From positions 1-9,333 of the forward strand of contig DATBFX010000308.1 in the NCBI GenBank assembly GCA_036558305.1: a DNA stretch of 9,333 nt, in the 5' to 3' direction. Position 1 is the stretch's first letter. The number at the start of each line of letters is the position of its first letter. The stretch comes from DATBFX01 sp036558305. GTDB lineage: Bacteria; Chloroflexota; Chloroflexia; Thermomicrobiales; UBA6265. Below the pieces are notes generated by a model that saw nothing but the letters and a program-made list of their open reading frames with translations, was not told where the DNA came from and did not search any database. This document shows, piece by piece, positions 1-6,627 of this stretch. A program made the position numbers and the translations under genes.

Positions 1-2
1 GC

Positions 3-116
3 GTCTCGCCGAAAACGCTGGCGGCGCGTCTCGGACACAGCAGCTCGACCATCACCTTCGACCTGTACGCGCACGCCTTGGTTGACGACCAACGCGACGC
101 CGCACAGGCGTTCTGA
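3..116 (+). CDS. Tyrosine recombinase/integrase, C-terminal end (partial)
   Basis: Only the last 37 codons are inside the window, ending in TGA at 114-116. They read as the end of a phage-type (tyrosine) integrase catalytic domain. The motif LAARLGHSSSTIT carries the conserved LGH histidine (codon 36-38), and FDLYAHAL carries the expected nucleophilic tyrosine (codon 66-68) ten residues later, which is the usual spacing. In this family the tyrosine makes a covalent 3'-phosphotyrosine link with DNA during site-specific recombination. A short tail (DDQRDAAQAF) ends the protein, as is typical. The remaining catalytic residues lie off the left edge, so I cannot say whether the gene is intact, or whether it belongs to a phage or integrative element or is a XerC/D-like housekeeping enzyme. 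The YAH ending fits element integrases better than Xer. Confidence 0.82.
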   Translation, partial: VSPKTLAARLGHSSSTITFDLYAHALVDDQRDAAQAF

Positions 117-165
117 GCGCGTCTCGGCGCCGCGGGATGGCGTGGTATCCTGCCGGTAGAGGCGC

Positions 166-186
166 TCGTGACCAATTCGTGACCAA
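166..186 (+). repeat. Tandem direct repeat tcgtgaccaa, 11-bp period
   Basis: Two perfect copies of the 10-mer tcgtgaccaa lie at 166-175 and 177-186, one base apart. They sit 50 bp after the integrase stop codon and 55 bp before the next start. The 11-bp period puts both copies on the same face of the helix. This could be a binding site for the recombinase (arm-type or core-flanking) or for a regulator of the following gene. No tRNA 3' end is visible next to it. The function is inferred from position only. The rest of 117-240 has no convincing gene or promoter. Confidence 0.45.
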
Positions 187-240
187 ACGACGAACTCCAG
201 CCGCAAATACCGCAAAGGCACGCGGGGAACGGGGAGGCCA

Positions 241-516
241 ATGGAAACCTACAACATCTACATGGACGAACTGACCACCGGTGCCGAGCTCGACGGCGAA
301 GGCGGCAGTTACGAAGTCCAATTCCGCGTCACACCCAACAGCACCGACGACGGCGATCCCGAAAACAACGCCGTGCTCGCAAACCTCAACCTCTACGACC
401 TGATCGACCTGCGCGACGCCATCCAACAGATCATCGACGACGTGGCGATGCAGACGCTGGAAGAGGAGGATGCGGAGGACGTCGAAGGCGTCGAAGGAGA
501 GGAGATCATGCCGTAG
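241..516 (+). CDS. Small, extremely acidic hypothetical protein (91 aa)
   Basis: I do not recognise this protein. It has 26 Asp/Glu and only 2 Arg and no Lys in 91 residues, so it would be strongly anionic. The N-terminal half (about 1-50) has alternating patterns such as YEVQFRV that fit beta strands. Residues about 51-70 (LYDLIDLRDAIQQIIDDV) look like an amphipathic helix, and 73-88 form a Glu/Asp-rich tail containing a VEG VEG repeat encoded by a 9-bp near-tandem repeat at 481-498. No signal peptide or membrane segment is present. The ATG is preceded by GGGGAGG at 231-237, with 3-5 nt spacing depending on which bases pair. The next in-frame Met (codon 8) has no such site. The gene follows an integrase end and overlaps the methyltransferase tail to tail by 11 bp. 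Possible roles include a DNA-mimic or an acidic partner protein, but nothing in the sequence decides this. Confidence 0.72.
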   Translation: METYNIYMDELTTGAELDGEGGSYEVQFRVTPNSTDDGDPENNAVLANLNLYDLIDLRDAIQQIIDDVAMQTLEEEDAEDVEGVEGEEIMP

Positions 517-1276
517 ACGGGCGCTCGGTCGGACCGGGTCGCCGCCCGCCGAATACTGCCAACTCCAGGACCTTGAAGTAGCAATCCACGTCTTCGTACC
601 CGATCTCGCGCAACCAATCGCACTGTGCCTCGACCGGCGCCAGGATGTTCGCCGCCTTGTCCGGCCGGTGCACGTGGTCTCGTGCGACCTGGTCGCGACT
701 CTTGCCGGTGCCTGCTCGCTCGTGATACGCGTGGATCGAATCGATCATCAACTCGTCGGCGACCCACTCCAACCATGGTGTCGCCGGTCGGACGTGCTCG
801 ACGTTGACGAAGAACGCACCCGGCGACAACAGGTCGAAGACCGCCCGGTAGACGGCACGCTTCCCCGCGTCGGGTTGGTGGTGAATTGCGAAACCGGAGA
901 CGACCAGGTCGAAGGGCGCGGCATCGGCGATCCCCCTGCTCCAACCGCTTTGCCCGAAGTCGGTGAGCACGAACCGGTGCCGCGACGCTGCACCATCGAT
1001 GCGCCGGCGTGCCGCCTCCATCATCGGTTCCGAGAAATCGACCAGGACCGCTTCGGCGTCGGGATACCGACTTAAGACCGCTGCCGAGAGCGTGCCGTCC
1101 CCGCTCCCGAGATCGAGAAACCGCGCGACCGGGCGCCCGCCGGCGGCGACCAGCCGCAGCATGATCTCGATCTGGTCCGCGGCGTATGGAATGCCGCCCC
1201 TCACCCCCGACAAGAAGTTCTCGACCAGCGCGCTGCTTTTCCAGACGTCGTCTCGGATTGTCCTCCCCTCGGACAT
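506..1276 (-). CDS. Class I SAM-dependent methyltransferase (256 aa)
   Basis: This encodes a soluble Rossmann-fold methyltransferase. Motif I is FLDLGSGDG at residues 53-61 (the glycine-rich SAM loop). The acidic residue for the SAM ribose is Asp80 in VLVDFSEPMM. Motif IV is DLVVSGFAIHH at 123-133, and SPGAFFVNVE (151-160) is the usual strand after the post-IV helix. The C-terminus (EIGYEDVDCYFK, then LAVFGGRRP) resembles the ending of small-molecule methyltransferases of the Tam/CmoA-like type, but the substrate cannot be read from the sequence. The ATG at 1276 lies 5 bp after the pckA stop codon, with a G-rich stretch (GGTGGGGTAGGGG) inside the pckA end serving as ribosome site, so translation is probably coupled to pckA. 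At 257 codons with stop it has a normal length. Its 3' end overlaps the acidic gene on the other strand by 11 bp. Pairing with pckA is unusual and unexplained. Confidence 0.93.
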   Translation of the reverse strand: MSEGRTIRDDVWKSSALVENFLSGVRGGIPYAADQIEIMLRLVAAGGRPVARFLDLGSGDGTLSAAVLSRYPDAEAVLVDFSEPMMEAARRRIDGAASRHRFVLTDFGQSGWSRGIADAAPFDLVVSGFAIHHQPDAGKRAVYRAVFDLLSPGAFFVNVEHVRPATPWLEWVADELMIDSIHAYHERAGTGKSRDQVARDHVHRPDKAANILAPVEAQCDWLREIGYEDVDCYFKVLELAVFGGRRPGPTERPSTA

Positions 1277-1281
1277 GACCC

Positions 1282-2886
1282 CTACCCCACCGACGGCCCC
1301 GCGTCCCGCACCGCGGACGGCACCTGATCGGCGAATTGCGCGAAATTCTTGGCGAACATGCCCGCCAGTCGCTTCGCCTGGTCGTCGTACGCCTCGGGAT
1401 TCTCCCACGTCGCCCTTGGCGTGAGCACTTCGGACGGCACGCCAGGACACGACAACGGCACTTCGACGCCGAATACGGGGTCGCGCTGCGTCGGAACGTC
1501 GTCGAGCTGCCCGGCCAGTGCGGCGCGGATCAATGCCCGCGTGTGGCCGATCGCCATCCGCTCGCCGACGCCGTACGGACCACCCGTCCAGCCGGTGTTG
1601 ACCAACCAGACGCTGGCACCATGAGACGCGATCCGCTCGCCGAGCAGTCCCGCGTAGACGGCGGGCGGCAGCGCCATGAAGGGGGCGCCGAAGCAGGTGC
1701 TGAACGTCGCCTCCGGTTCGGTCACGCCGCGCTCGGTCCCGGCCACCTTCGCCGTGTAGCCGGACAGGAAGTGGTACATCGCCTGCTCTCGCGTCAACCG
1801 GGCGATCGGCGGCATCACGCCGAAGGCGTCCGCCGTCAGCATGAAGATCGACTTCGGGTGGCCGCCGAGTCCGTCCGGTGAGGCGTTCGCAATGAACGAG
1901 ATCGGATAGGCGGCGCGGGTGTTCTCCGTCAACGACTCGTCGTCGAGGTCGATCTTCCCGGTCGTCCGGTCGAACCCGACGTTCTCGAGGATGGTGCCGA
2001 ACTGTCGCGTGGTCGCGTAGATCTCCGGTTCCGCCGTCGCCGACAACCGGATCACCTTGGCGTAGCAACCGCCTTCGAAGTTGAAGATGCCGTCGTCGCT
2101 CCAACCGTGCTCGTCGTCGCCGACCAGCGTTCGGCTGGCATCGGCCGAGAGGGTCGTCTTGCCGGTGCCCGAGAGCCCGAAAAAGATCGCGACGTCGCCG
2201 TCGGCGCCGATGTTCGCGGAGCAGTGCATCGAGAGGATACCGCGCTGAGGCAGCAGGTAATTCATGACCGTGAAGATCGACTTCTTGATCTCGCCCGCGT
2301 ACTCGGTGCCGCCGATCAGCACCAGCTTCTCGGCGAAGTTGAGGAGGATGAAGACACCGCTGCGCGTCCCCTCCGTCTCCGGGATCGCTTGGAACCCCGG
2401 CGCCTGGATCACGGTGAAACCGGGCACGTGCTCGACCAGTTGCTCGGGACAGGGCGGGATGAACATCGTCCGCGCAAACAGACTGTGCCACGCTCTCGTC
2501 GCGAGGATGCGAACCGGCATCCGGTACGCCGGGTCGGCGCCGACGTAGCTGTCCTCGACGAAGAGATCCTTGCCCTTCAGGTAGGCGAACATCCGCTTGC
2601 GGAGGCGGTCGAAGTGCTCGGCGTCGATCGGCCGGTTGACTTTGCCCCACCAGATCTTGTCCTCGCTCGTCGGCTCCCGCACGACGAACTTGTCCTCCGG
2701 CGATCGCCCCGTGTGCTGACCGGTCCGCACCACCATCGACCCCATCTCGGCCAACCGGCACTCCTGCCGGCGGATCGCCTCCTCGTAGAGCATCGGCGTC
2801 GAGAGATTCCAGTAGACATTGCCGAGACCGCACAGCCCCTGGCGATCGAGCCCGTACTTGCTCCGGCGCGCCTCCGGTATCTCCAT
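1282..2886 (-). CDS. pckA: Phosphoenolpyruvate carboxykinase (ATP)
   Basis: This cytosolic enzyme catalyses oxaloacetate + ATP to phosphoenolpyruvate + ADP + CO2, the entry step of gluconeogenesis. The 534-aa length is typical for the ATP-dependent family. Landmarks visible in order are TGRSPEDKF at 59-67 (substrate-binding Arg61), KKSIFTVMNYLLP at 201-213 (Lys202 a metal/substrate ligand), SMHCSANIG with His221, the P-loop GLSGTGKTT at 237-245 with Lys243, GDDEHGWSDDG with metal-binding Asp257, ENTRAAYPI with Arg324, and the C-terminal domain with TGWTGGPYG at 431-439. All key residues are present, so the enzyme should be active. The ATG at 2886 follows AGAGGAGAG at good spacing. A methyltransferase follows after 5 bp in the same orientation. 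An extended -10 candidate and an inverted repeat lie upstream. GTP-type PEPCK is excluded because the P-loop and flanking motifs are those of the ATP class. Confidence 0.98.
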   Translation of the reverse strand: MEIPEARRSKYGLDRQGLCGLGNVYWNLSTPMLYEEAIRRQECRLAEMGSMVVRTGQHTGRSPEDKFVVREPTSEDKIWWGKVNRPIDAEHFDRLRKRMFAYLKGKDLFVEDSYVGADPAYRMPVRILATRAWHSLFARTMFIPPCPEQLVEHVPGFTVIQAPGFQAIPETEGTRSGVFILLNFAEKLVLIGGTEYAGEIKKSIFTVMNYLLPQRGILSMHCSANIGADGDVAIFFGLSGTGKTTLSADASRTLVGDDEHGWSDDGIFNFEGGCYAKVIRLSATAEPEIYATTRQFGTILENVGFDRTTGKIDLDDESLTENTRAAYPISFIANASPDGLGGHPKSIFMLTADAFGVMPPIARLTREQAMYHFLSGYTAKVAGTERGVTEPEATFSTCFGAPFMALPPAVYAGLLGERIASHGASVWLVNTGWTGGPYGVGERMAIGHTRALIRAALAGQLDDVPTQRDPVFGVEVPLSCPGVPSEVLTPRATWENPEAYDDQAKRLAGMFAKNFAQFADQVPSAVRDAGPSVG

Positions 2887-2925
2887 GCTCGTCTCTCCTC
2901 TGTCGCTCGCTGCCCGCCGGTCGCC

Positions 2926-2935
2926 GGGCTAGCCC
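2926..2935. repeat. Perfect 10-bp palindrome gggctagccc
   Basis: The palindrome lies just downstream of the putative pckA -10 element, at the expected transcription start. Either an operator or a 5' end hairpin is possible. It may also be chance in this GC-rich DNA. Confidence 0.3.
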
Positions 2936-2941
2936 AACCCT

Positions 2942-2950
2942 ATTACATCA
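2942..2950 (-). promoter_or_regulatory. Putative extended -10 promoter of pckA
   Basis: On the minus strand the sequence is TGATGTAAT, which is TG-N-TGTAAT: an extended -10 with five of six matches to TATAAT. It would start transcription near 2935 and give a leader of about 50 nt before the pckA ATG at 2886. No good -35 hexamer is seen at 16-18 bp, which is common for extended -10 promoters. The leader holds a short GCCCG/CGGGC stem and the AGAGGAGAG ribosome site. The assignment is by pattern only. Confidence 0.38.
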
Positions 2951-2965
2951 CAAAAGGTCGGCGAA

Positions 2966-2983
2966 GGATCGACCGCGCGATCC
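2966..2983. promoter_or_regulatory. 18-bp inverted repeat upstream of pckA
   Basis: The sequence ggatcg-accgcg-cgatcc has perfect 6-bp arms and a 6-bp centre. It covers the position where a -35 element of the pckA promoter would lie, so a repressor or activator site for pckA is plausible. It could also form a hairpin at the end of the lysE transcript, but no T-run follows, so it is not a standard intrinsic terminator. The rest of 2887-3065 shows no gene. Confidence 0.35.
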
Positions 2984-3065
2984 CCCGGAGGTCGCCTTCA
3001 GGCAAACGCGTACCCGCGGCCCCGCCGCACATGACGTGCCAGCAAGTCGAGACGGTCGGTCCGGT

Positions 3066-3692
3066 CTACCGAAACAGACTCGCGACGGCCAGAGCCCCAA
3101 ACACCCCGATCACCGCACCCGAGACCCGGTTGATCCAGGTCAGGCGCGGCACCGTCAACCAGTCTCGGAGCAGCCCGGTACCACTGGTCAGGATGAACCA
3201 CCAGAAGGCGGAGCCGGCGAAGACGCCGATCACCAGCGCCGCCGCCGAAGTCGTCTCGCGGTCGCCGCTTGCCACGCCGAACCCCGCGAAGATCGCCACG
3301 AACGACAAGATCGTCGTCGGATTGGTCAACGTCAATCCCAACGTCGAACCGTACGCCATCAGACCGTCGGCCGGGCGCCTGGGTCCATCCTGTCCGGTTC
3401 GCTCCAGCGGTTGCGAGCGCACGGTTTTCACACCGAGGTAGACCAGAAACAACCCGCCGAGGACACGGATCCAGGAACTCTGTTCGACCAAGGCGTTCGC
3501 GACAGAAGTCAGCCCGAATGCCGCGATCGCCCCGTAACAGGCGTCGGCGGTGGCGATCCCGAGCCCCGACACGAATCCCGCCAGACGTCCCTGCGCCAGC
3601 GTTCTGCTCATACACAGAATGGCCATCGGTCCGACCGGCGCCGCCACCGACAACCCAATGACGACGCCCCTCGGCAGCAGACTCCAGTCCAT
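3066..3692 (-). CDS. LysE/RhtB-family amino-acid exporter (208 aa)
   Basis: This encodes an inner-membrane translocator of the LysE superfamily, which exports amino acids or derivatives using the proton gradient. The family signature is clear near the N-terminus: first membrane helix about 9-28 with the APVGPMAILCMSRTLAQG motif at 18-35, followed by the GFVSGLGIATAD helix. Further hydrophobic segments lie around 77-90 (VLGGLFLVYLGVK), 117-140 with the conserved NPTTILSF motif, 150-172, and 187-206, giving the usual six helices. A charged loop (about 92-108) separates the halves. Length is normal. The ATG at 3692 directly follows the TAA of the lrp gene, so the exporter relies on a ribosome site inside the lrp end (GGGGGAGCGCC) and is probably translationally coupled. 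The neighbouring Lrp-type regulator most likely controls it in response to an amino acid. The exported substrate cannot be read from the sequence. Confidence 0.94.
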   Translation of the reverse strand: MDWSLLPRGVVIGLSVAAPVGPMAILCMSRTLAQGRLAGFVSGLGIATADACYGAIAAFGLTSVANALVEQSSWIRVLGGLFLVYLGVKTVRSQPLERTGQDGPRRPADGLMAYGSTLGLTLTNPTTILSFVAIFAGFGVASGDRETTSAAALVIGVFAGSAFWWFILTSGTGLLRDWLTVPRLTWINRVSGAVIGVFGALAVASLFR

Positions 3693-4175
3693 TTAGCGGC
3701 GCTCCCCCCGCGTCCCGATCGACAACGCCGCCAGATCGAGTGCCGTCGCCTCCTTTGCCGACGATAAGGCAATCGCCGTGTGGGTCCGTACTACCCCGGC
3801 GAGGCCCTTCAACTCGCGCGACAGGAACGTCTCCAACGCCGCCGTATCGGCGACCCGCACCTTCAGCAGATACGAAAAATCGCCCGTGACGTGGTGGCAC
3901 TCCAGCACGGCCGGCATCGCTCCGATCGCGGCCAAAAACGCCGCGTCGTGCTCCGGCCGCTCGATCAAAACCTGGACGAAGGCGCACACGTCCAATCCGA
4001 CCGCCCGCGGCTCGAGGACCGCCACGCAGCCGCGGATGACTCCGCGGGCGTGCAACTTCTTCAACCGCTCGTTGACCGCCGAGATCGACAGACCCACCCG
4101 ACCGCCCAATTCCCCATACGACATCCGGCAGTCTTCTTGGAGGAGCGCCAGCAACTCGCGATCTGTCTCGTCCAT
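3693..4175 (-). CDS. Lrp/AsnC-family transcriptional regulator (160 aa)
   Basis: This encodes a small DNA-binding regulator that senses amino acids. The winged helix-turn-helix occupies residues about 2-48. It starts with DETDRELLALLQED and has the recognition helix in GLSISAVNERLKKLHARGVI (28-47). A linker strand GCVAVLEP leads to the RAM ligand-binding/oligomerisation domain, about 62-140, with its signature VTGDFSYLLKV at 96-106. Length is normal, with a somewhat longer C-terminal tail. The ATG at 4175 is preceded by GGGAG at about 10 nt. An ATG 7 nt further upstream is in another frame. The stop codon abuts the exporter start (TAAATG), so the two form an operon. Family members of this kind usually act on their own operon and the linked exporter, and two short inverted repeats lie just upstream. 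Ligand and direction of control are unknown. Confidence 0.95.
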   Translation of the reverse strand: MDETDRELLALLQEDCRMSYGELGGRVGLSISAVNERLKKLHARGVIRGCVAVLEPRAVGLDVCAFVQVLIERPEHDAAFLAAIGAMPAVLECHHVTGDFSYLLKVRVADTAALETFLSRELKGLAGVVRTHTAIALSSAKEATALDLAALSIGTRGERR

Positions 4176-4190
4176 ACCGCATATTCTCCC

Positions 4191-4208
4191 GTCACTCGGT
4201 CATGTGAC
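4191..4208. promoter_or_regulatory. Inverted repeat gtcac-N8-gtgac upstream of lrp
   Basis: The 5-bp arms are at 4191-4195 and 4204-4208, 16-33 bp before the lrp ATG and next to its ribosome site. On position it is a candidate autoregulatory operator or leader hairpin. The arms are short, so chance is possible. Confidence 0.3.
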
Positions 4209-4216
4209 AGGAGATT

Positions 4217-4248
4217 AGTCTACACCGTCAACAATTTGGCGGGAAATT
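4217..4248 (-). promoter_or_regulatory. Putative lrp-lysE promoter with AT-rich inverted repeat
   Basis: Minus-strand TTCCCG (4245-4240) and TAGACT (4222-4217) are separated by 17 bp and give a weak sigma70-like promoter. Overlapping the -35 is the inverted repeat aattt-N6-aaatt (4233-4248), AT-rich within GC-rich DNA, as Lrp-type operators often are. An upstream TTGACG (4231-4226) lacks a matching -10. The remaining part of 4176-4298 contains no gene and no clear terminator for ppk1. Confidence 0.3.
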
Positions 4249-4298
4249 TGCCGAACACCGGACCGCCCACCCTGACGGCCCAAACCTTACCGTCTCAC

Positions 4299-6581
4299 TC
4301 ATCGGACCGAGCTCGGCTCACGCACGGCGGGTCCTCGCGTACCAGCATACAGCTCCATCAACCAGCGCTGGACATCGAATGGCTCTTCGCCGTCGCCGGG
4401 CCGCACGGCGACGTACGTCCCGTCCGGGCGGAGTTCTCGCGCATTGACGTTGTCGCGGAAGTAGGCCGGCAGGATCAGATCGCGAATGCGCGCCTTCAGA
4501 CCGGGGTCCTCGATCGGGAACATCGCCTCGACGCGGCGGTCCAGGTTGCGCTCCATGAGGTCGGCGCTGCCGAGGTACATGAGATCGTCGCCGCCATGGC
4601 GGAAAGAGTAGACCCGGCTGTGTTCGAGGAACCGGCCGACGATGCTGCGCACCCGGATCGTCTCGCTCCAATCGGGCACGCCGGGACGGAGACAGCAGAT
4701 CCCGCGAACGATCAAGTCGATCCTCACACCGGCCTGCGACGCCGCGTAGAGCGCGCGAATCAGTTCGCGATCGACCAGGGCGTTCATCTTGAACACCAGG
4801 TAGCCGTCGCCGGTGCGCCGGTGCGCGTCGACCTCACGCGCGACCTCTTCCAGGAAGTGGTCGCGCAGGTGCGACGGCGCCACCCACAATTTGCGGTAAC
4901 GGTCCTGCTGGGAGTAGCCCGTCAGGACGTTGAACAACTCGGAGACGTCGCCGGCGATGTCCTCCCGGGCCGTCAGCAATCCGATGTCCTCGTAGATGCG
5001 CGCGGTCGTCGCGTTGTAGTTGCCGGTCGCGATGTGGACGTAGCGGCGCAGGCCGTCCGGTTCGCGTCGGACGACCAGCGTCGCCTTGCAGTGCGTCTTC
5101 AACCCGGCCACGCCGTAGGCGACGTGCACCCCGTGTTGCTCCAACTGCTGCGCCCAGGTGATGTTGTTCTCCTCGTCGAAGCGCGCCTTCAACTCGACCA
5201 GGACGGCGACCTGCGTGTCGTCGTCCCGCGCCTCGATCAGGGCCGGAATCAAGGGCGAGTCGCGCCCGATCCGGTAGAGCGTCTGTTTGATCGCCACCAC
5301 GTCCGGATCGGTCGAGGCCGCGCGGAGGAAATCGGTGAACACGCCAAACGCCTGGTACGGATGGTGGACGAGGACGTCGCGCTCCCGCAAGAAACCAAAG
5401 ATGTCGCCGACTCCCCACGTGGTCATCTCGGCCAGCAGCGGCGACACCCCGAGCAACGGGCCAAGCCCCGACGGCACGAAGGGAGGATCCTTCAGGTCTG
5501 GTCGATCGACCCGCGTCAACTCCATCAAGTCTTCGGCCGCCAGCGGTCCGTCGACGACGTAGAGATCCCGCTCCGAGGCGTGGAGCTGTTCGACCAACCA
5601 GGACCGCACGTCCGCCGGCATCGTCCGGTCGACCGTCAACTTCACGACCGACCCGAACATGCGCTCCGACAGCAACTCGCGCATCGTCATCAGCAGATCG
5701 TGCGCCTCGTCATCGTCGTCGTCGACTTCGATGTCCGAGTCCCGCGTCACGTGAAACGGATACGCCGCGATGATCTCGTTGCCGGGAAACAATCGACCAA
5801 GATGGGCCGCGGTGAGTTCCTCCAACCAGGTGAATCGGATCGGTTCGCCCTCAGCTTCGGCCTCGTCGGAATCTGCCCGCCGGAGCCGGACCAGCCGCGG
5901 CAAAACCGCCGGGACCTTGACCCGCGCATAGCGCTGCCCGGCCGCGGCCGAACGCAAGACGACGATCAGGTTGAGACTCTGGTTGGAGACGTGGGGAAAG
6001 CGACGCGCCCGGTCGATCGCCTGCGGCGTCAGCACCGGAAAGATGTCGCGCTCGAATTCCTCCGCCAGCGCCGATTGCTCGGACGCCGTCAGCTGGTCGT
6101 GACGGACGATCTCGATGCCCGCGGCGGCGAGGGCAGGGAGGAGTTCCTTCCGGAGCAACGCTGCCTGCTCGTCGAGCAACTCCTGCGTCGCGGTGCGGAT
6201 GGCGGCAATGAGGGCAGTCGGCGTTCGACCGTCGGCACCGGGGTCGCCGATGCCGGCGGCGAGTTTGCGCTTCACCCCCGCGACGCGGATCATGAAGAAT
6301 TCGTCGAGATTGGACGAAACGATCGCCGCGAACTTGGCGCGTTCGAGGAGGGGGGCGACCGGGTCGGCCGCCTCTTCGAGCACGCGCCGGTTGAAGGCCA
6401 ACCAGCTCAGCTCACGATTGATGTACAGCTCGGGGAGCAACGGCGGCAACGAGAGGGATGGTGCCGCTAAGTCGGCTACGATCTCCCGAGTTCGCTCATC
6501 GGGTTCCGCTCGGCCGTTTTGGCTCGCTGGTGGCAACTGTACCGTCGCGGATGAACGGTTGCCTCGTCGTTTGTTGGTCAT
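4299..6581 (-). CDS. ppk1: Polyphosphate kinase 1
   Basis: This enzyme polymerises the gamma-phosphate of ATP into long-chain inorganic polyphosphate through a phosphohistidine intermediate, and it also works in reverse. All four PPK1 domains are recognisable. The N domain runs from about 52 with LYINRELSWLAFNRRVLEEA and SNLDEFFMIRV (90-100). The head domain, about 160-365, includes an acidic loop DSDIEVDDDDDEAHD (281-295). The C1 domain has HHPYQAFG (406-413), IKQTLYRIG (431-439), and the autophosphorylated His497 in GLKTHCK. The C2 domain has the second conserved His654 in RFLEHSRVYSF and GSADLMERNLDRRVE (671-685). The 760-aa length is slightly above the 690-740 usual because of a 50-residue polar N-terminal extension rich in Arg, Pro and Ser. 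The ATG at 6581 has GAGG 6 nt upstream. No in-frame start further on fits the extension better. A small same-strand gene lies 46 bp upstream and may share the transcript. Confidence 0.98.
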   Translation of the reverse strand: MTNKRRGNRSSATVQLPPASQNGRAEPDERTREIVADLAAPSLSLPPLLPELYINRELSWLAFNRRVLEEAADPVAPLLERAKFAAIVSSNLDEFFMIRVAGVKRKLAAGIGDPGADGRTPTALIAAIRTATQELLDEQAALLRKELLPALAAAGIEIVRHDQLTASEQSALAEEFERDIFPVLTPQAIDRARRFPHVSNQSLNLIVVLRSAAAGQRYARVKVPAVLPRLVRLRRADSDEAEAEGEPIRFTWLEELTAAHLGRLFPGNEIIAAYPFHVTRDSDIEVDDDDDEAHDLLMTMRELLSERMFGSVVKLTVDRTMPADVRSWLVEQLHASERDLYVVDGPLAAEDLMELTRVDRPDLKDPPFVPSGLGPLLGVSPLLAEMTTWGVGDIFGFLRERDVLVHHPYQAFGVFTDFLRAASTDPDVVAIKQTLYRIGRDSPLIPALIEARDDDTQVAVLVELKARFDEENNITWAQQLEQHGVHVAYGVAGLKTHCKATLVVRREPDGLRRYVHIATGNYNATTARIYEDIGLLTAREDIAGDVSELFNVLTGYSQQDRYRKLWVAPSHLRDHFLEEVAREVDAHRRTGDGYLVFKMNALVDRELIRALYAASQAGVRIDLIVRGICCLRPGVPDWSETIRVRSIVGRFLEHSRVYSFRHGGDDLMYLGSADLMERNLDRRVEAMFPIEDPGLKARIRDLILPAYFRDNVNARELRPDGTYVAVRPGDGEEPFDVQRWLMELYAGTRGPAVREPSSVR

Positions 6582-6627
6582 CGGTTGCCTCGCCGGAACG
6601 TGGCGGAGCCGTCGAGACCGTGCGGCT

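Noticed and set aside
506..2833. Minus-strand open frame of 775 codons spanning pckA and the methyltransferase
   Set aside because: Its first two thirds are an Arg-rich shadow of pckA in another frame. Only the last 256 codons, from the ATG at 1276, are a real protein.
2107..3441. Plus-strand open frame of 444 codons opposite pckA and lysE
   Set aside because: It spans two clear genes and their intergenic region on the other strand, and has no recognisable motif.
2998..4182. Minus-strand open frame of 394 codons across lrp and lysE
   Set aside because: It is a different frame through two well-recognised genes, with Arg/Gly-rich composition and no domain.
4226..4231. TTGACG as -35 of the lrp promoter
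   Set aside because: No acceptable -10 hexamer is found 16-18 bp downstream (only GTCACA-like sequences).
4222..4298. Intrinsic terminator for ppk1
   Set aside because: The region has short repeats but no GC-rich stem followed by a T-run in the ppk1 direction.
3780..6470. Plus-strand open frame of 896 codons opposite ppk1
   Set aside because: It is antisense to ppk1 and lrp, with low-complexity Arg/Asp/Val/Gln composition expected from GC-rich codon complement. No domain is recognisable.
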